From NCBI GenBank assembly GCA_023411615.1, contig JAEYOR010000035.1, positions 1 through 62,060 of the forward strand: a stretch of DNA of 62,060 bases, given 5' to 3'. This DNA comes from Actinomycetes bacterium. GTDB taxonomy: Bacteria > Actinomycetota > Actinomycetes > Actinomycetales > Demequinaceae. The position numbers were made by a program, and so were the translations under genes. This document shows positions 19,046 to 26,792 of the stretch, piece by piece (within the stretch, counting starts at the first letter, position 1; every line of letters starts with the position of its first letter). The notes below the pieces were generated by a model. The model worked only from the letters and a program-made list of their open reading frames with translations. It was not told the origin of the DNA and ran no database searches.

Positions 19046-21604
19046 TTACTCCTTGCTCGGCGAGGCCGGGCCAGCGTCGGACGAGTCTCCCGCTGAGCCA
19101 GCGTCGGCGCCCACCTCCGCAACCGGAGCGTCGAGAATCTCGTCCTTGTCGATGCCCTCGAAGGTGAACTCGCCAAGAATGCCCTCGCCCTTGGCGTCCA
19201 CCCGGACAATCTGACCAGCCGTGAGATCGCCAAAGAGGATCTTCTCGGAGAGTTGGTCCTCGATCTCCCGCTGGATGGCACGGCGCAAGGGTCGCGCACC
19301 AAGGACGGGATCGTAACCACGCTCGGCGAGCAACTGCTTGGCGGCAGCAGTGAGCTCGACACCCATGTTCTTGTCCTTCATGCGCTCGTCGAGACGGGCA
19401 ATCATGAGGTCGACAATCTGGATGATTTCGTCCTGCGTGAGCTGCGGGAACACCACCACGTTGTCGACGCGGTTGAGGAACTCCGGCTTGAAGTGTTCCT
19501 TCAGCTTGGTGTTGACCAGCTTCACCATGTCCTCGTACGTCTGGCCACCCTCGGTCACCTTCGAGAAGCCCGTTGCCTGACGCTTCGAGATGGCATCCGC
19601 ACCGAGGTTGGTGGTCATGATGATGATGGTGTTCTTGAAGTTCACCTCACGGCCCTGAGCGTCGGTGAGCTTGCCGTCCTCGAGGATCTGCAACAGCGAG
19701 TTGAAGATGTCGGGGTGGGCCTTCTCGACCTCATCGAACAGCACCACGGAGAACGGCTTGCGACGCACCTTCTCGGTCAGCTGGCCGCCCTCTTCGAAGC
19801 CCACGTAGCCAGGGGGTGCACCGAAGAGACGGGCCACCGTGTGCTTCTCGCCGTACTCAGACATGTCGAGCGAGATGAGCGCGTCCTCGTCGCCAAAGAG
19901 GAACTCGGCAAGAGCCTTGGCGAGCTCCGTCTTACCCACACCAGTGGGGCCGGCGAAGATGAACGAGCCACCAGGACGTTTCGGGTCCTTGAGGCCGGCG
20001 CGCGTGCGGCGGATCGCCTGAGCAAGCACCTTGATGGCTGCTTCCTGACCGATGATGCGCTTGTGCAGTTCCTTCTCCATCTGGAGCAGGCGCGAGGACT
20101 CGTCGGAGGAGACGCGAGCCACCGGCACACCGGTGGACATCGACAGCACCTCGGCGATCAACTCTTCGTCAACAACTGCGGCAACGTCGAGGTCGCCGGA
20201 CTTCCAGGCCTGCTCCTTCGATGCGCGCTCCTCGGTGAGGCGGCGCTCCACGTCACGCAGCGAGGCGGCCTTCTCGAAGTCCTGCTCGTCGATCGCCGAT
20301 TCCTTGTCACGGCGCACGTTCGCGATCTTGTCGTCGAGATCGCGCAACTCCGGCGGGGACGTCATGCGACGGATGCGCAGGCGCGCGCCTGCCTCGTCGA
20401 TGAGGTCGATCGCCTTGTCCGGAAGGAAGCGGTCGGAAATGTAGCGGTCGGCCATCTGCGCGGCTGCCACAATCGCGTCGTCCGTGATGGTGACGCGGTG
20501 GAAAGCCTCGTAGCGGTCACGCAGGCCCTTGAGGATCTCAATGGCGTGGCTCAGCTCCGGCTCCGGCACCTGGATGGGCTGGAAACGACGCTCGAGCGCC
20601 GGGTCCTTCTCCACGTGCTTGCGGTACTCGTCAAGCGTGGTCGCACCGATGGTCTGGAGCTCACCGCGCGCGAGCATCGGCTTGAGGATGCTCGCCGCGT
20701 CAATCGCACCTTCGGCGGCACCCGCACCCACGAGGGTGTGGATCTCGTCGATGAACAGGATGATGTCGCCGCGCGTGCGGATCTCCTTCAGCACCTTCTT
20801 GAGGCGCTCCTCAAAGTCACCGCGGTATCGCGAACCGGCAACGAGAGAGCCAAGGTCAAGCGTGTAAAGGTGCTTGTCCTTGAGCGTCTCGGGCACGTCG
20901 CCGCGCACAATCGCCTGAGCGAGGCCTTCGACAACGGCGGTCTTGCCGACGCCGGGCTCACCGATCAGCACCGGGTTGTTCTTGGTGCGGCGGCTCAGCA
21001 CCTGCATGACGCGCTCTTGGATGAGCTCGCGACCGATGACCGGGTCGAGCTTGCCCTCGCGCGCGGCCTGCGTGTAGTTGCGGCCAAACTGATCGAGGAT
21101 CGTCGAACCGGCGGGGGAGCCTTCCTGCGGGCCGCCCTGCGCACCGGAGCCGACGCTTTCCTTGCCTTCGTAGCCCGAGAGCAGCTGGATGACCTGCTGG
21201 CGAACGCCACCAAGGTCAGCGCCAAGCTTGTTGAGCACCTGAGCGGCAACGCCTTCGCCCTCACGGATGAGGCCGAGCAGGATGTGCTCGGTGCCGATGT
21301 AGTTGTGGCCAAGCTGCAGCGCCTCGCGCAGGCTCAGCTCCAACACCTTCTTGGCGCGCGGGGTGAAGGGGATGTGACCTGACGGGGCGTGTGAGCCCTC
21401 GCCGATGATCTCCTGCACCTGCTCGCGGACGCCGTTGAGGGAAATGTCCATGGCCTCGAGCGCCTTGGCGGCAACACCTTCGCCCTCGCGCACCAGCCCG
21501 AGCAGAATGTGCTCAGTGCCGATGTAGTTGTGGTTGAGCATGCGCGCCTCTTCTTGAGCGAGCACCACAACGCGACGAGCGCGGTCGGTAAACCGTTCGA
21601 ACAT
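19046..21604 (-). CDS. clpC: ATP-dependent Clp protease ATPase subunit ClpC
   Basis: An 852-aa HSP100 unfoldase that feeds substrates to ClpP. Order: two Clp_N repeats (residues 4-145, with the duplicated HNYIGTEHILLGL motif), AAA-1 with Walker A GEPGVGKTAVVEG, a coiled middle domain with a UVR motif (DKESAIDEQDFEKAASLRD), AAA-2 with GPTGVGKTELAKALAEF, and the ClpB_D2-small domain. The start MFERFTDRARRVVVLAQEEA is the canonical actinobacterial one. A frame extending to 21853 is not a credible start. It is monocistronic with its own terminator; I could not recognise a ClgR site upstream. Confidence 0.97.
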   Translation of the reverse strand: MFERFTDRARRVVVLAQEEARMLNHNYIGTEHILLGLVREGEGVAAKALEAMDISLNGVREQVQEIIGEGSHAPSGHIPFTPRAKKVLELSLREALQLGHNYIGTEHILLGLIREGEGVAAQVLNKLGADLGGVRQQVIQLLSGYEGKESVGSGAQGGPQEGSPAGSTILDQFGRNYTQAAREGKLDPVIGRELIQERVMQVLSRRTKNNPVLIGEPGVGKTAVVEGLAQAIVRGDVPETLKDKHLYTLDLGSLVAGSRYRGDFEERLKKVLKEIRTRGDIILFIDEIHTLVGAGAAEGAIDAASILKPMLARGELQTIGATTLDEYRKHVEKDPALERRFQPIQVPEPELSHAIEILKGLRDRYEAFHRVTITDDAIVAAAQMADRYISDRFLPDKAIDLIDEAGARLRIRRMTSPPELRDLDDKIANVRRDKESAIDEQDFEKAASLRDVERRLTEERASKEQAWKSGDLDVAAVVDEELIAEVLSMSTGVPVARVSSDESSRLLQMEKELHKRIIGQEAAIKVLAQAIRRTRAGLKDPKRPGGSFIFAGPTGVGKTELAKALAEFLFGDEDALISLDMSEYGEKHTVARLFGAPPGYVGFEEGGQLTEKVRRKPFSVVLFDEVEKAHPDIFNSLLQILEDGKLTDAQGREVNFKNTIIIMTTNLGADAISKRQATGFSKVTEGGQTYEDMVKLVNTKLKEHFKPEFLNRVDNVVVFPQLTQDEIIQIVDLMIARLDERMKDKNMGVELTAAAKQLLAERGYDPVLGARPLRRAIQREIEDQLSEKILFGDLTAGQIVRVDAKGEGILGEFTFEGIDKDEILDAPVAEVGADAGSAGDSSDAGPASPSKE

Positions 21605-21716
21605 CTCTACCTCCTCGGCCACGGGCACGACAGCTGCCGCGGCGTGTGACCAGGCTAACCACGGGCCGAGGTCCCGGATGCCCGATTTCACTAAGGGCAT
21701 GACGAACGTGGCGCAG

Positions 21717-21752
21717 GCCACAGCGTCGGGATCAACGGGCCGACGCTGTGGC
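21717..21752. repeat. 13-bp perfect inverted repeat containing GCCGACGCT
   Basis: GCCACAGCGTCGG at 21717-21729 is matched exactly in reverse by CCGACGCTGTGGC at 21740-21752, with a 10-nt spacer. The right arm plus one base is the overabundant 9-mer GCCGACGCT. No T-run follows on either strand, so it may be a protein site or a structural element rather than a terminator. Confidence 0.8.
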
Positions 21753-21793
21753 GGCGGACCACGCGGCCTCGCCACGGCACCGTCACGGCGCTC

Positions 21794-21831
21794 TTGACAT
21801 ATCGATAGTCGATGCGCAACGATTATCGATA
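21794..21831 (+). promoter_or_regulatory. Promoter with two TATCGATA operators for the DUF2975/XRE operon
   Basis: TTGACA at 21794-21799 is a perfect -35 box. Immediately after it is TATCGATA (21800-21807), and the same 8-bp palindrome returns at 21824-21831, 24 bp centre to centre, around the expected -10 region (GATTAT at 21821 or nearby). Related CGATAT and GTCGAT words lie between and after them. The layout fits autorepression by the small XRE protein encoded second in the operon (inference). Confidence 0.65.
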
Positions 21832-21917
21832 CCAACGAAAAACGATATGGCAAACCGGAGAAACGGCGTTCCTCGAGCGTCCGACCCGGTCCCCCCGATC
21901 ACCCATAAGGAGTCACC

Positions 21918-22526
21918 ATGGACGAAATCCAGCGGCCATCGCGATCCGATCGCATTGGCCTCTACATCACCGTCGCAGTCGCGGCCATTGTCATTGTCGC
22001 CTCAGTCGTCGGTGCAATTGCTCGCCTTGTCGAGATCGGCAATGGCGAGGACTCGACCGTGACGGTCCCGATCGATCATGAGCCGATCACCCTTCCCATC
22101 GGCCCGGGCGGCAGCGCCTACCCCGCCGAGGCGCTCACCGCCACAGTCAGTGTCGCTGACCCTGCTCCGGCCACCACGTTCGCCCTCTGGGCCGAGCCGA
22201 TCTTTGGCGCCGTGGGGATCAGCGCGCTCGCGGTCATCGGTGCGCTGCTGCTGCTCCGGGTTGCTGCGGGCAGGATCTTCGAGCGCGCCGCGATCCGCCT
22301 CTTCTACATCGGCGTTGGCGTGCTCGCCGTGTGGTTCGTCGGCAGCGCGATCCTCACCAACATGGCGACGAACGGCGCCCTGTCCGCGATCAGCGATTAT
22401 GGCTATGACTCGATCACCTTTGAGGTGGGCGTTGCGCCGTTCCTCGTGTTCCTTGCGCTGGGCGGCGTGGGTGCTGCTCTTGAGACCGGGACACGCCTCC
22501 GTGCGGAAACGGAGGGCTTGGTATGA
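21918..22526 (+). CDS. DUF2975-family four-helix membrane protein
   Basis: A 202-aa protein with four predicted transmembrane helices: one near residues 14-37, one at about 93-115, one at 130-150 and one at 170-190. This is the DUF2975 pattern (Bacillus YoaS-like), which is almost always paired with a small XRE regulator as here. A strong AAGGAG ribosome-binding site precedes the ATG. Its stop overlaps the ATG of the regulator (ATGA). Function unknown; the pairing suggests a membrane partner that controls or is controlled by the regulator. Confidence 0.8.
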   Translation: MDEIQRPSRSDRIGLYITVAVAAIVIVASVVGAIARLVEIGNGEDSTVTVPIDHEPITLPIGPGGSAYPAEALTATVSVADPAPATTFALWAEPIFGAVGISALAVIGALLLLRVAAGRIFERAAIRLFYIGVGVLAVWFVGSAILTNMATNGALSAISDYGYDSITFEVGVAPFLVFLALGGVGAALETGTRLRAETEGLV

Positions 22527-22810
22527 CCCCCGCCGACGCCGGAGCGGCCGACGCTGGAGCAGCGGCAACCGCCGAGGACACGGGCATCGCGTGTCGGCTC
22601 GATGAGCTTCTCGAAGCCCGGGGGATGACCCTCGCACGGCTGAGCGAACTCGTTGGCATCACGGTGGTGAACCTGTCGATCCTCAAGAACGACCGTGCCA
22701 AGGCAATCCGCTTCTCCACCCTGGCAGCGATCTGCGACGCTCTCGAATGCGAGGTGGGCGACATCCTCGTTCGTCACCGCTCGGGAGTCGACGCCATGGC
22801 AAAGGCCTAG
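22523..22810 (+). CDS. Small XRE/Cro-family regulator
   Basis: A 95-aa HTH_26-type protein (YozG-like). After an Ala-rich leader of about 20 residues, the DNA-binding domain runs RLDELLEARGMTLARLSEL, VGITVVNLSILKNDRAKAIR and TLAAICDALECEVGDILV. It is translationally coupled to the DUF2975 gene and is the likely ligand of the TATCGATA palindromes in their promoter. Its stop overlaps the stop of the convergent dtd gene. Confidence 0.88.
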   Translation: MTPADAGAADAGAAATAEDTGIACRLDELLEARGMTLARLSELVGITVVNLSILKNDRAKAIRFSTLAAICDALECEVGDILVRHRSGVDAMAKA

Positions 22811-23232
22811 GTCTCGAGAAGCAACGTGATGGGCCCATCGTTTGTCAGGCTCACATCCATGTGAGCTCCAAAGACGCCGGTGCCCACCTCGATGCCACGC
22901 CCCCGCAGCTGAGCGACCACCTCGTCGATGAGGGGCTCAGCCATCGGACCAGGAGCGGCGGCAATCCAGGTGGGCCGGCGTCCCTTTTTTGCGTCTCCAT
23001 ACAGAGTGAACTGGCTGACGACAATGACGGGTGCCCCAGCGTCGGCCACGGACTGCTCGTCATCGAGAAGCCGTACGTCCGCAATTTTCCGGGCGATGAA
23101 AGCGGCTTCCGCTGGCCCGTCGCCATGAGTGACGCCGACGAGCGCGACGATGCCCTGCCGGTCAAAGGCGGCGACCTCCGCACCGTCCACCACCACTGAC
23201 GCGGCCGACGCTCGCTGGAGTACCGCTCGCAT
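22807..23232 (-). CDS. dtd: D-aminoacyl-tRNA deacylase
   Basis: A 141-aa enzyme that removes D-amino acids from tRNA. The start MRAVLQRASAASVVVDG is canonical and fixes the ATG at 23232. Visible motifs are the conserved SQFTLYGD (catalytic region) and the C-terminal cross-subunit Gly-cisPro motif, here as GPITLLLET. Length is normal for the family. It is followed upstream by a DUF2516 gene only 8 nt away on the same strand. Confidence 0.95.
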   Translation of the reverse strand: MRAVLQRASAASVVVDGAEVAAFDRQGIVALVGVTHGDGPAEAAFIARKIADVRLLDDEQSVADAGAPVIVVSQFTLYGDAKKGRRPTWIAAAPGPMAEPLIDEVVAQLRGRGIEVGTGVFGAHMDVSLTNDGPITLLLET

Positions 23233-23240
23233 GGAGGCGC

Positions 23241-23588
23241 CTACCAGCCGCCGGTGTTGCGGGTGTTGCCACCGCGCGGGCCCTTGTAGCCGCGATACGG
23301 CGCAATCGCTGGCTTCACGCCCACGTGATAGATGATGGCGATCGCGATGCCCGCGATGCCCAAGAAGTTGAGTGGCCCTCCGCCCGTCCCAAACGGAAAC
23401 GGCAGAAAGACAAACTGAATTGCGGACGCTGCGGCAGTGAGCACCACCCACAGCGTCTTGCTCTGCTTGCCCGCAGAGACAAAGGCCCCGGCCGGTGCGC
23501 TCGCGGCATTGATGAGCGCCCACACGGCACCGATGAAACCGGCGTAGGCAATGAGAATGACGACGCCGAATTGCAGGACAGAGAACAT
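23241..23588 (-). CDS. DUF2516-family membrane protein
   Basis: A 115-aa protein with three hydrophobic segments (residues about 7-30, 50-68 and 78-97) and a basic, Gly-rich tail. The AGKQSKTLWVVLTAAA stretch between helices is the family hallmark (K-x-x-W). DUF2516 is an actinobacterial family without known function. It lies just upstream of dtd on the same strand and probably shares its transcript. Confidence 0.72.
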   Translation of the reverse strand: MFSVLQFGVVILIAYAGFIGAVWALINAASAPAGAFVSAGKQSKTLWVVLTAAASAIQFVFLPFPFGTGGGPLNFLGIAGIAIAIIYHVGVKPAIAPYRGYKGPRGGNTRNTGGW

Positions 23589-23661
23589 GGCCCTCCTTTG
23601 CGCATCACCGTAATGGACGTGCGCTCTTGCATGGAACTGCGGATGCGTGAAGGGACGTCGG

Positions 23662-24795
23662 CTAGGACATGTCGCCGCCGTCGGCGGCGCAGCCCTTGCC
23701 CATGAGGAGGCCCCGCATCGTCGGCCCAGGCTTAGGGGGACGGTCAGCGGATTGGCCATCCGTGTTGACGATGATCTCCTGCGCGGCCGCGATGGGGCCG
23801 GACTCGCCCTCGACAAGCAACTCAAGCGCGGGGTCCACGGAGCGCTTGAGAAGCGCGAGCGCGATGGGACCGAGTTCGTGGTGCCGCGCGGCGGAGGTGA
23901 CGTGTCCAACCGCAGTCTCGCCGGCAGAGACCTGGGCTCCAGCGGTGGGGAGGTCCGCCCCCGAGCCATCAAGGTGGAGAAGCGTGAGCCGACGCGGGGG
24001 CTTGCCCACGTTGTGGACCTTCGCCACCGTCTCTTGACCCCGGTAGCACCCCTTGTGAAGATGCACCGCAGTGCGCAGCCAGTCGAGCTCGTGAGGCAAG
24101 GAGACCTCGTCCACCTCGGTGAATCGCGGCCGGTGCGCCGCGATCCGTAGCGCTTCAAGCGCCCACGTCCCCGCCAGGCGCGCACCTGAGGCGAGCCGGG
24201 CATCCACCTCAGCGTCGAGGCTCTCGCGCGGTACCAGCACCAAGCGCCAGGCCCAGGCGTCCGGTTCGCGAGCGCCAGCCTCCACATATGTGGTGCCCCC
24301 CGGGCCAATATGCGGCCATGGGTCCACCCACGTGACGACGCCGGGAACACTCTCGCTCGCGGCCTCGCCGAGTGCAGCCCACGTTGCGGTGACGTCCGCG
24401 ACCTCAACCCGAAGCATGAAGCGCATGCGGTCAAGGTGGGAGGCAAGTGCGGGCGCCGTCTCCGTGATGAGCCACGTGGTCTCCCCATCGTCAACGGCGG
24501 CCGCGACGTGCTCGATGCGGCCTTTGGGGCTGAGGATCATCAACTCGGTGGACACGCCTGGTGCCAGGGTTGCCACCTCTTGAGAGCTGAGGGAGTTGAG
24601 CCAGCTGAGGCGATCTGGCCCCGTCACGGTGATGACGCCGAGGTGGGACTGATCGGCCACCGCAGTCCCGGCAGCGAGAGCCCGTTGCTCCGCCGTCGGA
24701 TCGCCGTAATGCCACGCGACCCCAGCGTCGGCCCCATCCGCAGGCACAGCACCAGGACGGTTGAGCAGCGGGGAGGTGGTGAGTACGTCAGTCAT
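23662..24795 (-). CDS. ygfZ: Folate-binding YgfZ/GcvT-like protein
   Basis: A 377-aa protein of the YgfZ family, which uses tetrahydrofolate to support repair or assembly of certain Fe-S enzymes. The signature KGCYRGQETVAKVHNVGKPP lies near residue 240, with the essential Cys. The N-terminus (DQSHLGVITVTGPDRLSWLNSL) and the late SAARHHELGPIALALLKR are GcvT-like. This genome region has several Fe-S enzymes (MutY, Nth). The nitrobindin-like gene lies 24 nt upstream on the same strand. Confidence 0.93.
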   Translation of the reverse strand: MTDVLTTSPLLNRPGAVPADGADAGVAWHYGDPTAEQRALAAGTAVADQSHLGVITVTGPDRLSWLNSLSSQEVATLAPGVSTELMILSPKGRIEHVAAAVDDGETTWLITETAPALASHLDRMRFMLRVEVADVTATWAALGEAASESVPGVVTWVDPWPHIGPGGTTYVEAGAREPDAWAWRLVLVPRESLDAEVDARLASGARLAGTWALEALRIAAHRPRFTEVDEVSLPHELDWLRTAVHLHKGCYRGQETVAKVHNVGKPPRRLTLLHLDGSGADLPTAGAQVSAGETAVGHVTSAARHHELGPIALALLKRSVDPALELLVEGESGPIAAAQEIIVNTDGQSADRPPKPGPTMRGLLMGKGCAADGGDMS

Positions 24796-24819
24796 ATGAG
24801 GTGAACGGCCCGCGGGTCC

Positions 24820-25359
24820 TTACGCTTCCATCGGCTGGCGTGCCATGCGGCCGGATACGTAACTTTGCAGCTCGTTGCCAAAGGCGGCGATGTCGTAGGC
24901 GAACATCAACTCGCCGTGGACGTGGCCATACAAGCGGGTGGCGCCTCCCACATCCGGCGCCGAGCTGGACCGCGCCATGAGATCGGTCGCAAGGTCGATA
25001 CGCCCATTGCCCACCACGCCGAGGTACAGCGCGATCGAGCCCGAAGCGTCGGCAAGGAGCAGCTCGACGGGGAACTGGTTCTCCCCCACCTCGACGCCCT
25101 CCGGCACTGCGGGAGGAACTCGCCAATAGCCGGTCTCCGATGCCCAGACAGTGCCCTCTTCGCCGTCGGCCCCTACCGTCGTCAGGGTCGCGCGGTATAT
25201 GAGGTACGGCCCGCCGTCGTGCTCAAAGGTGACGTCCGAGCGCACATCCGTGCGAGGAATCCCGGGGTACTCGATGACTCCGGGGCCGGACCATGTGCCC
25301 ACCAACCAGGCGAGGGGATAGATCTCAGGGGCGAGATCCGTGGGGATCGTGAACGTCAC
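24820..25359 (-). CDS. FABP-like / nitrobindin-family heme-binding protein
   Basis: A 179-aa protein with a predicted ten-stranded barrel (DUF1794/THAP4-C nitrobindin family). LAWLVGTWSGPGVIEYPGI at the N-terminus is the family's GTWxGxG signature, and the conserved barrel residues and C-terminal strand with YDIAAFGNELQSYVSGRM are present. Related proteins bind heme b and react with nitric oxide or peroxynitrite. The start is a GTG at 25359 overlapping by four bases (GTGA) the stop of an upstream 36-aa frame, which explains why it has no separate ribosome-binding site. Confidence 0.85.
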   Translation of the reverse strand: MTFTIPTDLAPEIYPLAWLVGTWSGPGVIEYPGIPRTDVRSDVTFEHDGGPYLIYRATLTTVGADGEEGTVWASETGYWRVPPAVPEGVEVGENQFPVELLLADASGSIALYLGVVGNGRIDLATDLMARSSSAPDVGGATRLYGHVHGELMFAYDIAAFGNELQSYVSGRMARQPMEA

Positions 25360-25466
25360 CGCTTGGGTGCCTTCACGACGCGCCAAACAACTACTCCGAC
25401 AACCCAGGCGGTCACAAGAAACGCCGCGCCAGCGAGGGCAGTAAAGGTGGCTTCGAGTCCTGTCAT
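25356..25466 (-). CDS. 36-aa single-pass membrane microprotein coupled to the nitrobindin-like gene
   Basis: An ATG at 25466 opens a 36-codon frame: seven polar residues, a transmembrane helix (about residues 8-29, FTALAGAAFLVTAWVVGVVV) and a basic tail (WRVVKAPKR), the positive-inside pattern expected for a membrane anchor. A GGAGG sequence lies seven nt upstream of the ATG. Its TGA overlaps the GTG of the nitrobindin-like gene, so the two are translationally coupled. No family name is known to me. Confidence 0.7.
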   Translation of the reverse strand: MTGLEATFTALAGAAFLVTAWVVGVVVWRVVKAPKR

Positions 25467-25517
25467 GGTGCCTCCATCCTAGGCACACAGCCGTGCGTGG
25501 ACGAGGCCCACACGGCG

Positions 25518-25874
25518 CTAATAGACAAGTGCCGTGGTGTCGGGGGCCGTGGCTTCCTCGACAAAGGTCGTGGCGCCCGCTATGCGAACGCCATCGAGCA
25601 CATCGTGGGGTCCGATGTCGCGTCGCTGGGCGCATTGAGTGCACAGCGTGAGAGTGCCAGCGGCGAGCACCGCGTCGCGAAGCTCGAGGAGCGATGCGGC
25701 GTGCGGCAAGTGGACGTCTTCCGTGCCGGGGAGCGCATAGATCGAGGATTCGCCAGTGAGCCAGACGCTCACCTCTTTGCCCGCCGCAAGTGCGGTGGCC
25801 GCCACGGTGAAGGCCTGGACCAGCGTCTCCGCGCGCTCGGGACCCCACGTCACCTTGACCACGAGCCGCGACAT
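25518..25874 (-). CDS. DsrE/YchN-like sulfur-relay family protein
   Basis: A 118-aa single-domain protein with the DsrE fold: the start VVKVTWGPERAETLVQAFTVAATALAAG, then VSVWLTGESSIYAL, and a cysteine pair in TLCTQCAQRRDI near residue 85 where family members carry their active cysteine. It ends the minus-strand cluster membrane protein, thioredoxin, DUF4395, DsrE, and starts just 1 nt after DUF4395. The context suggests thiol or persulfide transfer (inference). Confidence 0.8.
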   Translation of the reverse strand: MSRLVVKVTWGPERAETLVQAFTVAATALAAGKEVSVWLTGESSIYALPGTEDVHLPHAASLLELRDAVLAAGTLTLCTQCAQRRDIGPHDVLDGVRIAGATTFVEEATAPDTTALVY

Positions 25875-25875
25875 G

Positions 25876-26322
25876 TCACGCCGCCTTGGTGGTGGCCCGC
25901 TTGAAGAGCAGGTAGATCTCGCAGCCGAGGCAGTAGCCAAAGATGCCGTTGAGGAACGACGCCACGGTCACCATGCCAAAGAACACATAGAAGCCGACGC
26001 CCACGCCAAGAAGGCCGAGAACGAGACCCGCCAGCGACATCGCGAGGCCCATCTGCTGGGCAAAGCGCGGCGGCCGGAAACTCTCCGTCTCCTCGGGAGC
26101 ACCAATGCGCGGGCGAATGAGCGTCCGGAACAGGAATGACTGGAGAGTGAGCTGCGGGCCCACGATCGCACCCGGCAAAAACAGAGCCGTGAGCACCGCT
26201 GCGAGCACCACGCCCGTAGTGGTGGGGCCAAAGGCGAGCGCCGCCGTCGCGAGCACAAAGGTGATGAGCGCGCCAAAGCGGTAACCACGGGGGTCGATCT
26301 GAATGTCGGGTGCGGAAGACAC
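25876..26322 (-). CDS. DUF4395-family membrane protein
   Basis: A 148-aa protein with four hydrophobic helices; the start IDPRGYRFGALITFVLATAALAFGP is the DUF4395 hallmark, as is the late GYCLGCEIYLLFKR with a CxxC-like cysteine pair (Cys-Leu-Gly-Cys) at the membrane face. DUF4395 proteins usually neighbour thioredoxins, as here, and may pass electrons or thiols across the membrane (inference). The spacing to the thioredoxin gene is 38 nt. Confidence 0.82.
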   Translation of the reverse strand: MSSAPDIQIDPRGYRFGALITFVLATAALAFGPTTTGVVLAAVLTALFLPGAIVGPQLTLQSFLFRTLIRPRIGAPEETESFRPPRFAQQMGLAMSLAGLVLGLLGVGVGFYVFFGMVTVASFLNGIFGYCLGCEIYLLFKRATTKAA

Positions 26323-26360
26323 GGCAACTCCTTACGTCATTCGCAGTCTATGGCGGTGGG

Positions 26361-26792
26361 CTAGATCTCGTACTCGTGGGGGCGCGGGAGCGCATCAAGG
26401 GCTTCGCGCACGCTTCCTTCGGTTGGGGCGCCGTTCATGCGTGAGATCACGACGCCGTCGGAGTCGAGCAGCAGCGTGGTGGGGGTGCGCAAGATGTCGA
26501 GTTTGCGCGCGAGGTCAAGGTGAACGGACGCATCGATCTCGAGGTGGGTGACGCCCGGGTAGTCCTCCGCGACGCGAAGCAGCAACCGCTTGGTTGGCGG
26601 GCACTTCGCACACATGGGCGTGGAGAATTGAACGAGAGTTGCCCGTGCCCCGCGCGGCCCTCCCAGTTCTGCTGGCGTCAACGCGCCCGCCGCTTCAACA
26701 TCGCGCACCACGCCTTGGCGTCGGCTCCACCACACGTAGCCTGCCGACGCCACAACAAGCAGGGCGGCGATCAAGACGAGGCGTAGCAGCAT
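26361..26792 (-). CDS. Membrane-tethered thioredoxin-fold protein
   Basis: A 143-aa protein with an N-terminal transmembrane helix (residues 3-22) and an outside thioredoxin domain. The active site is a non-standard Cys-Ala-Lys-Cys in VQFSTPMCAKCPPTKRL, with the cis-proline loop in ILRTPTTLLLD. It is probably a thiol oxidoreductase at the outer membrane face. Its ATG overlaps the stop of the upstream membrane protein by one base (TGATG), showing coupling. Confidence 0.85.
   Translation of the reverse strand: MLLRLVLIAALLVVASAGYVWWSRRQGVVRDVEAAGALTPAELGGPRGARATLVQFSTPMCAKCPPTKRLLLRVAEDYPGVTHLEIDASVHLDLARKLDILRTPTTLLLDSDGVVISRMNGAPTEGSVREALDALPRPHEYEI

Larger units (their letters stand above)
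21605..21917. other. Divergent intergenic region between clpC and the DUF2975 gene
   Basis: This 313-nt stretch has no credible gene. It holds the leader and promoter of clpC on the left, a 13-bp perfect inverted repeat at 21717-21752 in the middle, and the palindrome-rich promoter of the DUF2975/XRE operon on the right. Confidence 0.7.

Noticed and set aside
19253..21382. 709-codon open frame on the + strand opposite clpC
   Set aside because: It is the mirror of clpC codon bias in high-GC DNA. The product shows no domain and clpC is certain.
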